From Leptospira fletcheri (GTDB lineage: Bacteria; Spirochaetota; Leptospiria; Leptospirales; Leptospiraceae): 64,000 bases of DNA. The notes beneath the pieces are model-generated. The model was not told the DNA's origin, did not search any database, and saw nothing but the letters and a program-made list of their open reading frames with translations. This document shows positions 28,668-38,438 of the stretch, in pieces (the stretch's first letter is position 1; each line of letters starts with the position of its first letter). A program made the translations under genes and the position numbers. The stretch covers positions 62,001 to 126,000 of the forward strand of contig NZ_RQET01000004.1 in the NCBI RefSeq assembly GCF_004769195.1. Reading direction: 5' to 3'.

Positions 28668-30095
28668 TCAGATCTCTCCTGCAATCCTACCTAAAGTGCG
28701 GATTGCCGAGGAAACGCTCGGCCCGAAAGGGATTCCTGCATTGATCCTAAAGTTCCTTTGATATTTTCCGGAAAGCGAAAACAAATTTCCGGGAACGAGA
28801 CTGATGCGCTTTTTAACGGCGCGGATACGCAGTTCCCGGGAATCCTTGCCTTCCGGGAGTTCCACCCAAAGTAAAAATCCTCCCTTAGGAACGGAAAGCA
28901 TCGTCCCTTTCGGAAAATAATCCAGAAATGCATCCGCGTAGGAAAGTATGGAGTTTCCGATATTGCGTTTCAAATTCCGGATATGTCTTTCGTATCCCAA
29001 GGATCCCAGAAAATTCGCGGCGGCAAGTTGGGGCAAACTGGGTAAGGCGATGGATTCCGCGATTCGTCTTTGCACCGCTTTGTGGATGAGTTCCGGATCA
29101 CCGATCAGCCAGCCGATCCGCAATCCCGGACTGACCGTCTTGGAAAGAGAAGAAATCTGAATCACGAATTCCCGGCTTCCATCCAAGGAAAGAAGAGAAG
29201 GCGGTCTCAAACCGGGAGAATGCGACAACTCACCGTAAATATCGTCCTCCAATATCCTTACACCGTATTTAACGGAAAGACGAAGTAGATCCTTTTTGGA
29301 TTCTACCGGCATAAGGCTTCCGGTCGGATTCGAAAAAGTGGGAACGGTGATGAGCAATTTCGGTTTGGACGTTTTCAACACGTATTCGTAGGATTTCAAA
29401 TCCATTCCGGATGCGGGATCGGTAGGGATCTCCACTGCTTTCAATTTCAAGATACTTAATATTTGATATAAAACGAAATGCAAAGGAGACTCTACCGCCA
29501 CCTGGTCTCCCGGCTTCGTCAAAAGGGATAAGCATACGAACGCAGCTTCGGAACAACCCACGGTGACGAATACCTGTTCAGGGGAGATCCTTCTTTCCTT
29601 AACGGAGGCTTGATTCGAAATTTTCCGTCTGAGTTCCAAATGTCCCTGAACGTCGGAATATTTATGTAAAAAGGGATCCCTCATCGCACTTCGATAGCAG
29701 CGTTCCAAAGATGCCAAGGGCAAAAACCGATCGTCCGGAACGGCGGCGCCGAAGGACATGAATGCCGGGTCGGCCAATTCCGCGAGGAGAGAACCCACTT
29801 CCTCCGGAACGGAAGGATTCGAAATTCGGATGGGTTTATCCACCTTGAACTTTGGAGGATTCTCCGTACGCGGAAGGGTAAAGTAACCGGAACGTTCCCG
29901 TCCCCGGATATAACCCTGCTCCTGAAGAATTCCGAAGGCTTCGACGGCTGTCGATAAATTGCATTGTTCCGAAAGACAGATCCGACGAAGGGAAGGCAAT
30001 TTCGTTCCGGGAGGAAATTCTCCCGATTTTATCCTTTCCATCAAAGATCTTGCGATCCGGGAATATTTAGTCTCCCAAGAATCTGTATTGGTCAT
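28668..30095 (-). CDS. MocR-type GntR/aminotransferase-fold transcription regulator
   Basis: About 475 residues from the ATG at 30095 (other starts at 30134 and 30176). A GntR winged helix (residues 1-70: GEFPPGTKLPSLRRICLSEQ, LQEQGYIRGRERSGYF) is joined to a class I aminotransferase fold. The fold shows VTVGCSEAAFVCLSLLTKPGD, TVPTFSNPTG, ILEDDIYGEL and the PLP Lys in SSLSKTVSPGLRIGW. MocR proteins use PLP or an amino compound as effector. It is divergent from an aminotransferase gene, the usual arrangement for direct control of that gene. Confidence 0.88.
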   Translation of the reverse strand: MTNTDSWETKYSRIARSLMERIKSGEFPPGTKLPSLRRICLSEQCNLSTAVEAFGILQEQGYIRGRERSGYFTLPRTENPPKFKVDKPIRISNPSVPEEVGSLLAELADPAFMSFGAAVPDDRFLPLASLERCYRSAMRDPFLHKYSDVQGHLELRRKISNQASVKERRISPEQVFVTVGCSEAAFVCLSLLTKPGDQVAVESPLHFVLYQILSILKLKAVEIPTDPASGMDLKSYEYVLKTSKPKLLITVPTFSNPTGSLMPVESKKDLLRLSVKYGVRILEDDIYGELSHSPGLRPPSLLSLDGSREFVIQISSLSKTVSPGLRIGWLIGDPELIHKAVQRRIAESIALPSLPQLAAANFLGSLGYERHIRNLKRNIGNSILSYADAFLDYFPKGTMLSVPKGGFLLWVELPEGKDSRELRIRAVKKRISLVPGNLFSLSGKYQRNFRINAGIPFGPSVSSAIRTLGRIAGEI

Positions 30096-30155
30096 AAAAT
30101 GAATTTCTGTATCTGTATGGTTCTCTCTTTTCATTATATAAATCGGATAAATCCT
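30081..30155. promoter_or_regulatory. Divergent MocR/aminotransferase control region with direct repeats
   Basis: ATCTGTAT followed by GG or TGG occurs at 30081 and again at 30111, exactly 30 bp apart (about three helical turns). A partial copy (TTCTGTAT) lies between them. MocR-type regulators typically bind direct repeats in such divergent regions. A TATATAA stretch near 30135 could be the -10 of the plus-strand gene. If the MocR start at 30095 is right, the first copy lies in its first codons. Confidence 0.45.
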
Positions 30156-31409
30156 ATGGGCAAGCCATTTATCCAACCCGCATACGTTCCGCCCGAGACG
30201 GATCGCGTTTCTCTCCGGGTATCCCGAACACCGAAGTCGGTAGTCCGGGATATTTTGAAAGTGATCGATTCGCCCGAGATACTTTCTTTCGCAGGGGGAT
30301 TGCCGGATGATTCCCTATTTCCCGTCCATGATTTTGCAGAGAGCTTTGCTCAAGCGACCAAGGAAAAAGGACCGAAGTTATTTCAATACTCGGACACACA
30401 AGGACACCCGGAGCTACGAGCCTGGATTGCGGAGACATACTATGCGAATGTCTCTCCGGAGCAAATCCTGATAACGAGCGGTTCCCAACAGGCTTTGGAT
30501 CTTTTGGCTCGGTATTTCATCGATGAAGGCGATCGGATCCTGATCGAAAATCCCAGCTATTTAGGCGCGATCCAATCCTTCTCCTCTTATGGACCCGAGT
30601 TTTTGGGGATAGAACACTCATCCCTGGAATCGAATCGCGATGAATGGAATAAGGAATGGGAAACTAAGGTCCGACGAAAAAGCCCTAAGTTTTTCTATTG
30701 TATTCCCGATTTTCAGAACCCATCCGGTTTTTCTTATCCTCTTTCCGTTCGACAGGACCTGGCCGATTTTTTCGCAAGACATCGGATTCCGATCATCGAA
30801 GACGTCGCCTACAGGGATCTCTATTTTACGAACTCGATCCCGCCTTCCATCCATGACTTCTGTCCCGAAAACACGTTTTCTGTAGGAACTTTTTCCAAGA
30901 CACTTTCTCCCGGACTCAGAGTAGGATGGATCAAGATCCCGAAGAGAAATATACGGGATCTCGTCGTTCAAAAACAATCTATGGACCTTCACTCTCCGAC
31001 GATAAACCAGGAGATCGTATTCCGTTTTTTGGAATCCGGCAAATTCGGGTCTCATATGGAAAATCTCAAAAAGCAATACTTTCAAAAAGCGCGATATACA
31101 TGCGATCGATTATCGGAAGTGTTCGGAGACGAGGTCCGTTTTCGGGAGCCCAAAGGAGGATTATTCGTTTGGCTGGAATTTTCCGAAAGCTTGGATTCGA
31201 ACTCGCTTTTTCGCTACGGTTTAAACGAAGGTGTAGCCGTCGTTCCAGGGGAATCGTTTTACGTGTCGGAGCCGATCGCCGGAAAAGTCAGATGGAATTT
31301 CTCTAGAGCAACGGAACAGGAAACGAAGGAAGGAGTAAGAAGATTATTCCGCGCCTGGCAACTTCTAAACTCGGATCGGAAATCGAGTCGGGAGACAAGC
31401 GAGGAATAA
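30156..31409 (+). CDS. PLP-dependent class I/II aminotransferase (2-aminoadipate transaminase-like)
   Basis: About 417 residues from the ATG at 30156; the frame is open from 29964 but that part overlaps the regulator. Key blocks are ILSFAGGLPDDSLFP, ITSGSQQALDLLARYFIDEG, CIPDFQNPSGFSYP, PIIEDVAYRDLYF and the PLP Lys in GTFSKTLSPGLRVGW. The terminal RWNFSRA carries the carboxylate Arg. This is the LysN/MalY-like group without a DNA-binding domain. Substrates in the group include 2-aminoadipate, kynurenine and aromatic or branched amino acids. Confidence 0.85.
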   Translation: MGKPFIQPAYVPPETDRVSLRVSRTPKSVVRDILKVIDSPEILSFAGGLPDDSLFPVHDFAESFAQATKEKGPKLFQYSDTQGHPELRAWIAETYYANVSPEQILITSGSQQALDLLARYFIDEGDRILIENPSYLGAIQSFSSYGPEFLGIEHSSLESNRDEWNKEWETKVRRKSPKFFYCIPDFQNPSGFSYPLSVRQDLADFFARHRIPIIEDVAYRDLYFTNSIPPSIHDFCPENTFSVGTFSKTLSPGLRVGWIKIPKRNIRDLVVQKQSMDLHSPTINQEIVFRFLESGKFGSHMENLKKQYFQKARYTCDRLSEVFGDEVRFREPKGGLFVWLEFSESLDSNSLFRYGLNEGVAVVPGESFYVSEPIAGKVRWNFSRATEQETKEGVRRLFRAWQLLNSDRKSSRETSEE

Positions 31410-31423
31410 GGAGAGAAAAATTC

Positions 31424-31447
31424 TCGGCGGGAAGAATTTCCCGCCGA
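31424..31447 (-). terminator. Intrinsic terminator of phasin-like gene 2 (possibly bidirectional)
   Basis: A perfect 10-bp stem, TCGGCGGGAA with TTCCCGCCGA, closes a 4-base loop. On the minus strand it is followed within four bases by a run of five T. It lies between the convergent aminotransferase and phasin genes, 25 bases beyond the phasin stop. Confidence 0.75.
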
Positions 31448-31472
31448 TCCGGGAGGGTCAAACGGCTATATC

Positions 31473-31850
31473 TTATGCGGTTTTCTTAGCCGGAATTCCG
31501 TTTTTCACGGTTTCCGTTACTTCGCTAAGTTTTGCTTTGATAGCGTCTACTTGTTCTTGGGGAACGAGTTTTTTGGCCTCTTCTACAAGTTGGTTGTACC
31601 TTTCGAGAACCTTAACTCTGACGTCTTCGTAGCTTTTTCCAGCTGCAGTCGTCAATTCCTTAGCTTCATTAAGGAACTTGTCGACAAACTCGCGAACACG
31701 AACGGAAGACTCGGAATTGTCTGCTGCACCTTTAGCTGCCAAATCTTGGAAACTTTTGGTGAATTCTGCTTTCGCTTTTTCCAGTCCTTCTTGTCCGGTT
31801 TTAACGATACCGAGACCTGCGTTAAGGATATCTAGAATTTGTTTTTCCAT
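31473..31850 (-). CDS. Phasin-like granule-associated protein, paralogue 2
   Basis: A 125-residue helical protein closely related to the one at 26.2 kb: both open MEKQ, share GQEGLEKAK near residues 19-28 and KGAADNSE near 39-47, and end in an Ala/Lys-rich tail (here NGIPAKKTA). AGGAG lies shortly before the ATG. Two such genes with matching promoters suggest a recent duplication kept under the same control. Granule association is inferred from the family only. Confidence 0.7.
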   Translation of the reverse strand: MEKQILDILNAGLGIVKTGQEGLEKAKAEFTKSFQDLAAKGAADNSESSVRVREFVDKFLNEAKELTTAAGKSYEDVRVKVLERYNQLVEEAKKLVPQEQVDAIKAKLSEVTETVKNGIPAKKTA

Positions 31851-31873
31851 TTTAATCTCTCCTGGTCACATTG

Positions 31874-31921
31874 TTGTGCAATGCACAATCCATCTTTAAT
31901 GCGGCGCACAATTTCCGTCAA
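31874..31921 (-). promoter_or_regulatory. Phasin-like gene 2 promoter with two operator-like dyads
   Basis: On the minus strand, TTGACG (31921-31916), a 17-base spacer and TAAAGA (31898-31893) form the promoter. One dyad (TTGTGCGCCGCATTA, 31911-31897) lies in the spacer. A perfect one (TTGTGCATTGCACAA, 31888-31874) lies after the -10. The centre spacing is 23 bp, the same as upstream of paralogue 1. Confidence 0.7.
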
Positions 31922-32119
31922 CCGAAAAAAGAAAATTTTTGAAATCCTCTTTCGACCTCTCAAAAGGGAATGTGACGTCGTTATGGCAGTTTTCTTAGGA
32001 AATAGGAACCGGTTTTCCCCAAAATCCGGCGGGAAGCGGAGAGTCCGTGATAATTGTCAGCATTCTCAAAACGATAGATTGTGTTAGGATATCCTATAAA
32101 TAGGAGGAATCCGGAATTG

Positions 32120-32311
32120 ATGGCGATAAACGAAGGTAGATTGGATCGTTTTCTTAGAGTTCTAGTAGGAGTGATTGCGATTGGCTGGGGGATCTATTCC
32201 CAAAACTGGTTAGGTGCATTCGGGATCCTTCCCCTTACGACCGGCTTAGTCGGATGGTGCCCTGCTTACGCTCTGTTCGGTTTCAGCACTTGTGCGCGTT
32301 CTGAATCCTGA
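32120..32311 (+). CDS. Small DUF2892 membrane protein (YgaP-like)
   Basis: About 63 residues: MAINEGRLDRFLRVLVG followed by two hydrophobic helices (VIAIGWGIYSQ, GAFGILPLTTGLVGWCPAYA) and ending [11 protein letters not shown]. This is the DUF2892 signature, N-R-x2-R...G-x2-P-L...CP-x-Y. AGGAGG lies at 32102-32107; both the TTG at 32117 and this ATG are possible starts. The two Cys (WCPAY, STC) are conserved family positions. The gene overlaps the DUF115 gene tail to tail by 29 bases. Confidence 0.82.
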   Translation: MAINEGRLDRFLRVLVGVIAIGWGIYSQNWLGAFGILPLTTGLVGWCPAYALFGFSTCARSES

Positions 32312-34166
32312 GGACCGATCTTTTCAGTAAACGAATGTTCATGTCGGTCGCAGTGCGAAGACCTTCGTACAGTAGAACGCTCTTCTTCGCGACCGCGAGC
32401 TGTTCGTTCTTTTTTTCTTCGAGGGTTAGTTCCGTTTCGTAACCCTCGGTGATGGAAAGAATCGTCCTTTGGAGACTTGCACCCAGAAATTCCGTCAGGC
32501 CTTTTTTGGAAGCCACTCTTTCGTCTATTCCGTCTATTTCGCGTAACGCTCTTTGGATTCCTTCCCTATCCTTAGCGCCTGCGGAAATCAAAGCATAGAT
32601 TTTTCGAGAAAGATTCTCCCCGGACACGACGTCCTTGGAAAATTCGACCAACTCGTTCAGAACCCCATTTAAGTCGGAGAGAATTTCCGTATGAATTTGC
32701 GTCGGGATCGATTTCCGAATCCCTTTGATTTTTTCCCGGATCCTTTTGATAAGAGATTCCTCCGGAGGATTTTGCAAAAACCAGTCCGAAAGTTCCGAGA
32801 ACGGAATACCTTCCAGGCGAGCGCCGTTTTTCCCCAGGTTTCTCCAAGGGATGTTTTTTTTTCTTTCTTCGAACCATTTCTTAAAAATCAGCAATTTCGC
32901 GTTCGTGCGCAGAGTTTCTCCGGTTTCGGATTCCACCCATCTTGCAGGTAGCGCCGTCATCTGCTTGTGATTGTGTTTTTCTCTCCGAAATTTTCTGCTT
33001 TCTAAAAAGTTCAATCTTTCCTCTAGAACGGCCCCCTTACAATGAGCAAGAGTGTGAGGAAAGGAAAGATCCTGGCCTACGAGTAGAATGGACCTGGCAC
33101 CCATCTTCTCGGCAAGACTACAGGCGTTGGTAGAAACGGATCCGCCGAAATCTAGGGATCCGATTCCTTCCGGGAGACGACTTTCGATCAACTTGATCCA
33201 AGGAAAAGGAGAAGAAGTAAAAAAACCTCCTTCCATGGAGATCCTCATTCTAAGGGAATGATAAGTGGTCGTAGGATCGAATACGAACGAGGCTTGGCCT
33301 TGGTATCCTTCCAAATATTTCGAATTCAGCGGTTGAGGATCCACGCTAAAAACTAGATCAGGATCGATTCCGGCTTTCTGAAGAACCGTAAGCGCCGTAT
33401 CAACCGCGATCAAAACGAACTTTTCCCTATGTTCTTTTAAGGAATCCAAGGATTCGGAAAGCGTAGGACCCGCGCCGCAGACGACGATGTCTATCCTGGA
33501 ATCGCATATTTCGAAAATCGAATGGATCGGATGTAAGTCCAAAATTTCGGGAAGATTCCGTAAAAAATTTCCGGTCCAAATTTTTTCGAACCGAGTCAAG
33601 GTTGCGGTGTTTACGTCTTTCTTATGAAAGAACGTTTCCGCCAAAAACCGCGGTTCTTGGTAATCCTCCGGCTTCCATTGTAGACTCCCCCTGTGCGGAA
33701 TAAAACTGATCGGAAGACCGGAGATTCCTTTAAAACAGTCGTAAAAGGAAGTCTCGTCGAATGGGGGTAAAAGGATCCTAAGGCGACGATTTTCCAGCGC
33801 CTCGGAAAAATCCCGCAAGGAAAATGCCCGCTTTAAAATTCCGGGGAAAGGCTCCATCCATACGCAAACGATCTTTTCGAACTCCAGCGCATGCAGAATC
33901 GAATATCCGAGGCCGGCTCCAAAAAAAAGGAAGACCCGATCCTCGTCCCCCTTCTTCAAGGAAGCCAATTGTCGTACGGCTTCGGTATATGGTTCCCGAG
34001 CGCTGTGCAGAATCGTCGAATCCATCCTAAGACTAGGTTGTCCCGATCCGGTCGGAATCGGCTCCCCCATGAATTCGGAAAACAGGATCTGATCCGCGAT
34101 CCTCGGATCCAGAACTCTAAGAGCGTTCAAGTTTCGATCCAGTAAATCGGAACCGATCTCCTTCAT
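32283..34166 (-). CDS. DUF115 / motility-associated factor (Maf-like) protein
   Basis: The 627-residue protein has a central DUF115 (MptE-like) domain. [20 protein letters not shown] is the nucleotide-binding loop, [20 protein letters not shown] and [12 protein letters not shown] are hallmark blocks, and [16 protein letters not shown] and [10 protein letters not shown] follow. Related Maf proteins attach nonulosonic acids to flagellins. Others relate to pterin diphosphokinase. It overlaps the upstream PBP gene by 4 bases (ATGA), so the two are co-translated. A role in flagellin or envelope glycosylation is inferred. Confidence 0.8.
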   Translation of the reverse strand: MKEIGSDLLDRNLNALRVLDPRIADQILFSEFMGEPIPTGSGQPSLRMDSTILHSAREPYTEAVRQLASLKKGDEDRVFLFFGAGLGYSILHALEFEKIVCVWMEPFPGILKRAFSLRDFSEALENRRLRILLPPFDETSFYDCFKGISGLPISFIPHRGSLQWKPEDYQEPRFLAETFFHKKDVNTATLTRFEKIWTGNFLRNLPEILDLHPIHSIFEICDSRIDIVVCGAGPTLSESLDSLKEHREKFVLIAVDTALTVLQKAGIDPDLVFSVDPQPLNSKYLEGYQGQASFVFDPTTTYHSLRMRISMEGGFFTSSPFPWIKLIESRLPEGIGSLDFGGSVSTNACSLAEKMGARSILLVGQDLSFPHTLAHCKGAVLEERLNFLESRKFRREKHNHKQMTALPARWVESETGETLRTNAKLLIFKKWFEERKKNIPWRNLGKNGARLEGIPFSELSDWFLQNPPEESLIKRIREKIKGIRKSIPTQIHTEILSDLNGVLNELVEFSKDVVSGENLSRKIYALISAGAKDREGIQRALREIDGIDERVASKKGLTEFLGASLQRTILSITEGYETELTLEEKKNEQLAVAKKSVLLYEGLRTATDMNIRLLKRSVLRIQNAHKC

Positions 34167-35968
34167 TGAAAGAACACATCCACCCTTTTTCCATCGAACT
34201 GGCTACCGGGAGAAGGTTCTTGTTCATAACAAAATCCGCTTCCGTGAAGCTTATAGGGAATTCCGGATGGAGAAAGGAGTTCGATCACCTCGCGTTTGCT
34301 TTTTCCGGACAAATCGGGAACTCGATCCGATTTTAGGACCAGAGGCTTGCGGTCCAACTTCGGAAGCCGAATGTCCACAGTTCTTTCCCCTTGTTCGATG
34401 ATCGGAATGATATTCTCCACGACTTCCTTAAACACCGGAGCGGCCAATCCGCCTCCGGTATGACTGGATCCTTTCGGTTCATCGAAAAGAATCAATCCGA
34501 CGATCCTAGGTTTCTCCGCCGGAAAAAAACCCAAAAACGAAGCGGACCAAAGTCCGTCCTGGTAACCTCTTCCCGACACCGCTTTTTGACCGGTTCCCGT
34601 CTTTCCTGCGATGGAATATTCCTGTATGTAGGCGTTTTTCCCTGTTCCCTCTCTCACCACCCGAGTCATGGCCTTCAAGAGTCTCTCCGTAGAATATTCC
34701 CTGATTCCCACCGGAGCCTCCTCGGATTTATATTCGTGGAGTACCTCTCCGTAAACGTCCGTCACATGGGAGGCCACACGAGGAGTGATAAATCTTCCAC
34801 CGTTCACGACGGAAGCGGCGGACGCAACCAACTGGATCGGAGTTACCGAAATCCCCTGCCCGATCGCCAAAAACATAGGAGTGGTAGGAGTCCATTTATT
34901 CAGACTCGGAAGGTAGCCGACGGATTCGTTCGGTAATAGTCCGGTTTTTTCGGCAAAACGAAAACGTTTCATATATTCGTAAAGAACTTCGTTGGGAATC
35001 CTGGATGCGGCTTTTATGATTCCCGCATTGCAGGAATACTGCAGAATCTCCTCTAAGTTGACTTTCCCGTGAACCTGAGTGCATTTAATGCGGGTTTTTC
35101 CGTATTCCACATATCCCGGACAATCGAATTTTTCGTTCGGACGAATTAAATTTTCGTTCAGAAGAACGCTCGCCAAAAAGATTTTCATCGTGGATCCGGG
35201 CTCGTAAACGTGACGCAATGCCCAATTGGTATGCGAAATCTCTTCGAAGGATGCATAACGGTTCGGATCGAAAGAAGGGAAACTCGCCATCGCCAGGATT
35301 CTTCCCGTATGCAACTCCATCAGGAGTCCGACCGCTCGCTTTGCACCCGTTTCTTCGAATCTCTTTCCAAGGGCTTTTTCCAATTTGAATTGGATCAATC
35401 CGTCCAGAGTCAGATGGAGGTTGGCGCCGTGGGTCGGATCGGATTCGGTCGGTGTCATCAATTCCCGATTATAATAATATTCCAATCCGGAAAGGGCCTT
35501 GTCGTCGTCCATTCCGGTAAACCCGAGCAAGCTCGCCGCGAGACTTCCGTGAGGGTACACCCGTTTGTATTCCCTTTCTCTGCGCACTCCGGGCAATGCC
35601 ATCTCCATGATGCGACTCGCGGTGGCGTCGTCGATCTCCCGCTTTAAGAGAAAATACCTGCTTTTTTCCCGTATCAAGCCCTCGATTCTCTCCGGGGAAA
35701 TATCCAAATACGGAGAAAGCTGCATGGCTGTGAAATTCGGGTCGTAGATATTCGCCGGGTAGATTCCGATCGTGGAAGAATCTACGGAAAGCGCCAATTC
35801 GATTCCACGCCGATCGTAAACGGCGCCGCGCAAAACTCTTTCCCCGTTTTTGAACGCGATTTCCTTGTCGTTAAAGAATACAAGATACCCTACGCGACCG
35901 GCGAGAATCGCAAAAAGCGAACAAAGAAAATAAAAAAGAAAGGAGAATCTCTTACGATCGGGAAGCAT
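34163..35968 (-). CDS. ftsI: Class B penicillin-binding protein (FtsI-like) with PASTA domain
   Basis: The 601-residue protein has one N-terminal membrane helix ([20 protein letters not shown]). The dimerisation domain opens [15 protein letters not shown]. The transpeptidase domain has the nucleophile Ser259 in GSTMK, SCN in YSCNAGI and KTGT in AGKTGTGQ. A single PASTA domain closes the C-terminus ([21 protein letters not shown]). Class B PBPs cross-link septal or lateral peptidoglycan. The layout is that of FtsI/PBP2x, but it lies outside a division cluster, so the FtsI assignment is probable rather than certain. Confidence 0.82.
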   Translation of the reverse strand: MLPDRKRFSFLFYFLCSLFAILAGRVGYLVFFNDKEIAFKNGERVLRGAVYDRRGIELALSVDSSTIGIYPANIYDPNFTAMQLSPYLDISPERIEGLIREKSRYFLLKREIDDATASRIMEMALPGVRREREYKRVYPHGSLAASLLGFTGMDDDKALSGLEYYYNRELMTPTESDPTHGANLHLTLDGLIQFKLEKALGKRFEETGAKRAVGLLMELHTGRILAMASFPSFDPNRYASFEEISHTNWALRHVYEPGSTMKIFLASVLLNENLIRPNEKFDCPGYVEYGKTRIKCTQVHGKVNLEEILQYSCNAGIIKAASRIPNEVLYEYMKRFRFAEKTGLLPNESVGYLPSLNKWTPTTPMFLAIGQGISVTPIQLVASAASVVNGGRFITPRVASHVTDVYGEVLHEYKSEEAPVGIREYSTERLLKAMTRVVREGTGKNAYIQEYSIAGKTGTGQKAVSGRGYQDGLWSASFLGFFPAEKPRIVGLILFDEPKGSSHTGGGLAAPVFKEVVENIIPIIEQGERTVDIRLPKLDRKPLVLKSDRVPDLSGKSKREVIELLSPSGIPYKLHGSGFCYEQEPSPGSQFDGKRVDVFFQ

Positions 35969-35993
35969 AACGATATTGCAAATTATCCGGGAG

Positions 35994-36011
35994 TCGCGAT
36001 TTCGATCGCGA
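35994..36011. repeat. Perfect hairpin with TTCG loop between lepB and the PBP gene
   Basis: TCGCGAT and ATCGCGA pair perfectly around TTCG (CGAA on the minus strand). Related GC-rich words (CTAGCGAGCG, GCTAGCGAC) follow within 100 bases. It may be a dispersed repeat unit or a transcript-end structure after lepB; there is no U-tract. Confidence 0.5.
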
Positions 36012-36107
36012 GCCGCCTAGCGAGCGACCCGCAACGGAACTTTCTTTTTCAAGATCGGCAGTTCCGATAAAATCCCAAAGACGATTGTGTCCGAAGGCTA
36101 GCGACTT

Positions 36108-36701
36108 TTAGATTCTCGCCAAAACCTTGCCTCTGAGTTTATAAAACGGAATCAGTCCGTAATTTCGGGAGTCCGTGGAAAATTCCCGGTTGTCCCCCAA
36201 GACCAAAAAATATCCCGGAGGAATCCTTCCCGAATCTCCGATTCCGACATTTCCGGCAACGCTTACCACGGGAACGACCGAAAGAGAGGGGGCTTGGGTC
36301 TTAAAACCCGGCTTTACGAAGGGCTCCTCCAAAGAAGAATCGTTGATATGGATCCTTCCTTCCGAGAACCGGAAAAAATCTCCCGGCAATCCGACCACCC
36401 TCTTCAAGCTGAGTTCCGCGCCTACTCCGTCCAGGACTAGAACATCGAATCTATCTATTTTCGATTCCACAAGGGACCAAGTCCAAGGCCCTACCCTTGC
36501 CGGAAATCCCCATTTTTTTACCAACACCAAGTCCCCGTCTTGAAAACTAGGCATCATGGAATTTCCGGTGATAAAATAGAATTGGATCACGAAAATTCGG
36601 AGATAGAGTACGGAGGCGATCGCTAAAAGAACGGGAAACGCCTTTTTTATCCAAAGCAACAGAGTGAATCTAAATGTGCCGACATTGGTTAAAAATGGCA
36701 T
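36108..36701 (-). CDS. lepB: Signal peptidase I
   Basis: About 197 residues from the ATG at 36701, which has GGGAA a few bases upstream (a GTG at 36713 is the alternative). One membrane helix (PVLLAIASVLYLRIFVIQF) precedes the catalytic Ser in ITGNSMMPSFQDGD. The general-base Lys is in LSLKRVVGLPGD, and the GDNREFSTDSRNYG box is present. The enzyme removes signal peptides from Sec- or Tat-exported proteins at the outer face of the inner membrane. Confidence 0.93.
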   Translation of the reverse strand: MPFLTNVGTFRFTLLLWIKKAFPVLLAIASVLYLRIFVIQFYFITGNSMMPSFQDGDLVLVKKWGFPARVGPWTWSLVESKIDRFDVLVLDGVGAELSLKRVVGLPGDFFRFSEGRIHINDSSLEEPFVKPGFKTQAPSLSVVPVVSVAGNVGIGDSGRIPPGYFLVLGDNREFSTDSRNYGLIPFYKLRGKVLARI

Positions 36702-36833
36702 GCTTTCCCGCACCCGTTCCCGACGAGTTTCTTTTCCATTAGACTCGAATCCTTTTTTCGCACAACGTCAAAATCGAGGTTTCCAGGCGAATTCTACTTG
36801 CCCGAGCCCATTTTCCGATACAATATATTCGTC

Positions 36834-37373
36834 ATGTCAGATAACAATGCCGTTCAAAGTTACATCGACCGCTACCGTACGGAAAGGGGAAAAATGAAGT
36901 CCTTCCTCTCGAAGTTTCCTTTTTACGGTGATATCATAAAAAACGAGGAATATTACAACGCGGATCGCCTCGTTAGAGAAGAACTCTCTCGAAAAATCGG
37001 TTCCTTAAAGGAACCGATCCGAAGAATCGAAGAAGGTTTCGTAAACGATCGAAGAATGGATCTTATCGGTTCCACGGAGATTCTACTTTCCTTGATCGAA
37101 AGGTTAAAAAACGAAATTACCGGCGCCGGATACGGTCTAACTAGTCTGGGCTCCGGCTTCAAACCGGGAGAAAACGAATTAACCGAACTCACGGAATGGG
37201 ATTATTCCTTGTTGAAGCACTCCGAAGAACTGGGGGAAAAAGCGATTTCGAACGGTGTAAAATCCACCGATTCCGTCGAATCCGTACGGAATTGGGTAAG
37301 TGATTTTCGAAGCGAATTGGATCGTTTCGCGGAAGCGCTGAGAGCCAGACGGAACGTGTTTCTCAAGAAATAA
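36834..37373 (+). CDS. Uncharacterised helical protein preceding a YdjI-like gene
   Basis: About 179 residues from the ATG at 36834 (the frame opens at 36798). It is soluble and almost wholly helical (RRIEEGFVNDRRMDL, ILLSLIERLKNEITGAG, SVRNWVSDFRSELDRFAEAL) with a Gly-rich turn in the middle. No family is recognised. There is no ribosome site; TACAAT at 36819-36824 sits 9 bases before the ATG, so the message may be leaderless. The SPFH/SHOCT gene follows after 63 bases. Confidence 0.6.
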   Translation: MSDNNAVQSYIDRYRTERGKMKSFLSKFPFYGDIIKNEEYYNADRLVREELSRKIGSLKEPIRRIEEGFVNDRRMDLIGSTEILLSLIERLKNEITGAGYGLTSLGSGFKPGENELTELTEWDYSLLKHSEELGEKAISNGVKSTDSVESVRNWVSDFRSELDRFAEALRARRNVFLKK

Positions 37374-37436
37374 TTTCATCGTTTTTTCGTTTGCACTCAA
37401 GTATGCAGACGAATAACATCTTTATAAGGAGCGATT

Positions 37437-38435
<999 letters not shown>

Positions 38436-38438
38436 AGT

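Noticed and set aside
28081..28761. 226-codon plus-strand open frame
   Set aside because: It is antisense to DUF2804, which has recognisable family motifs, and crosses into the MocR gene.
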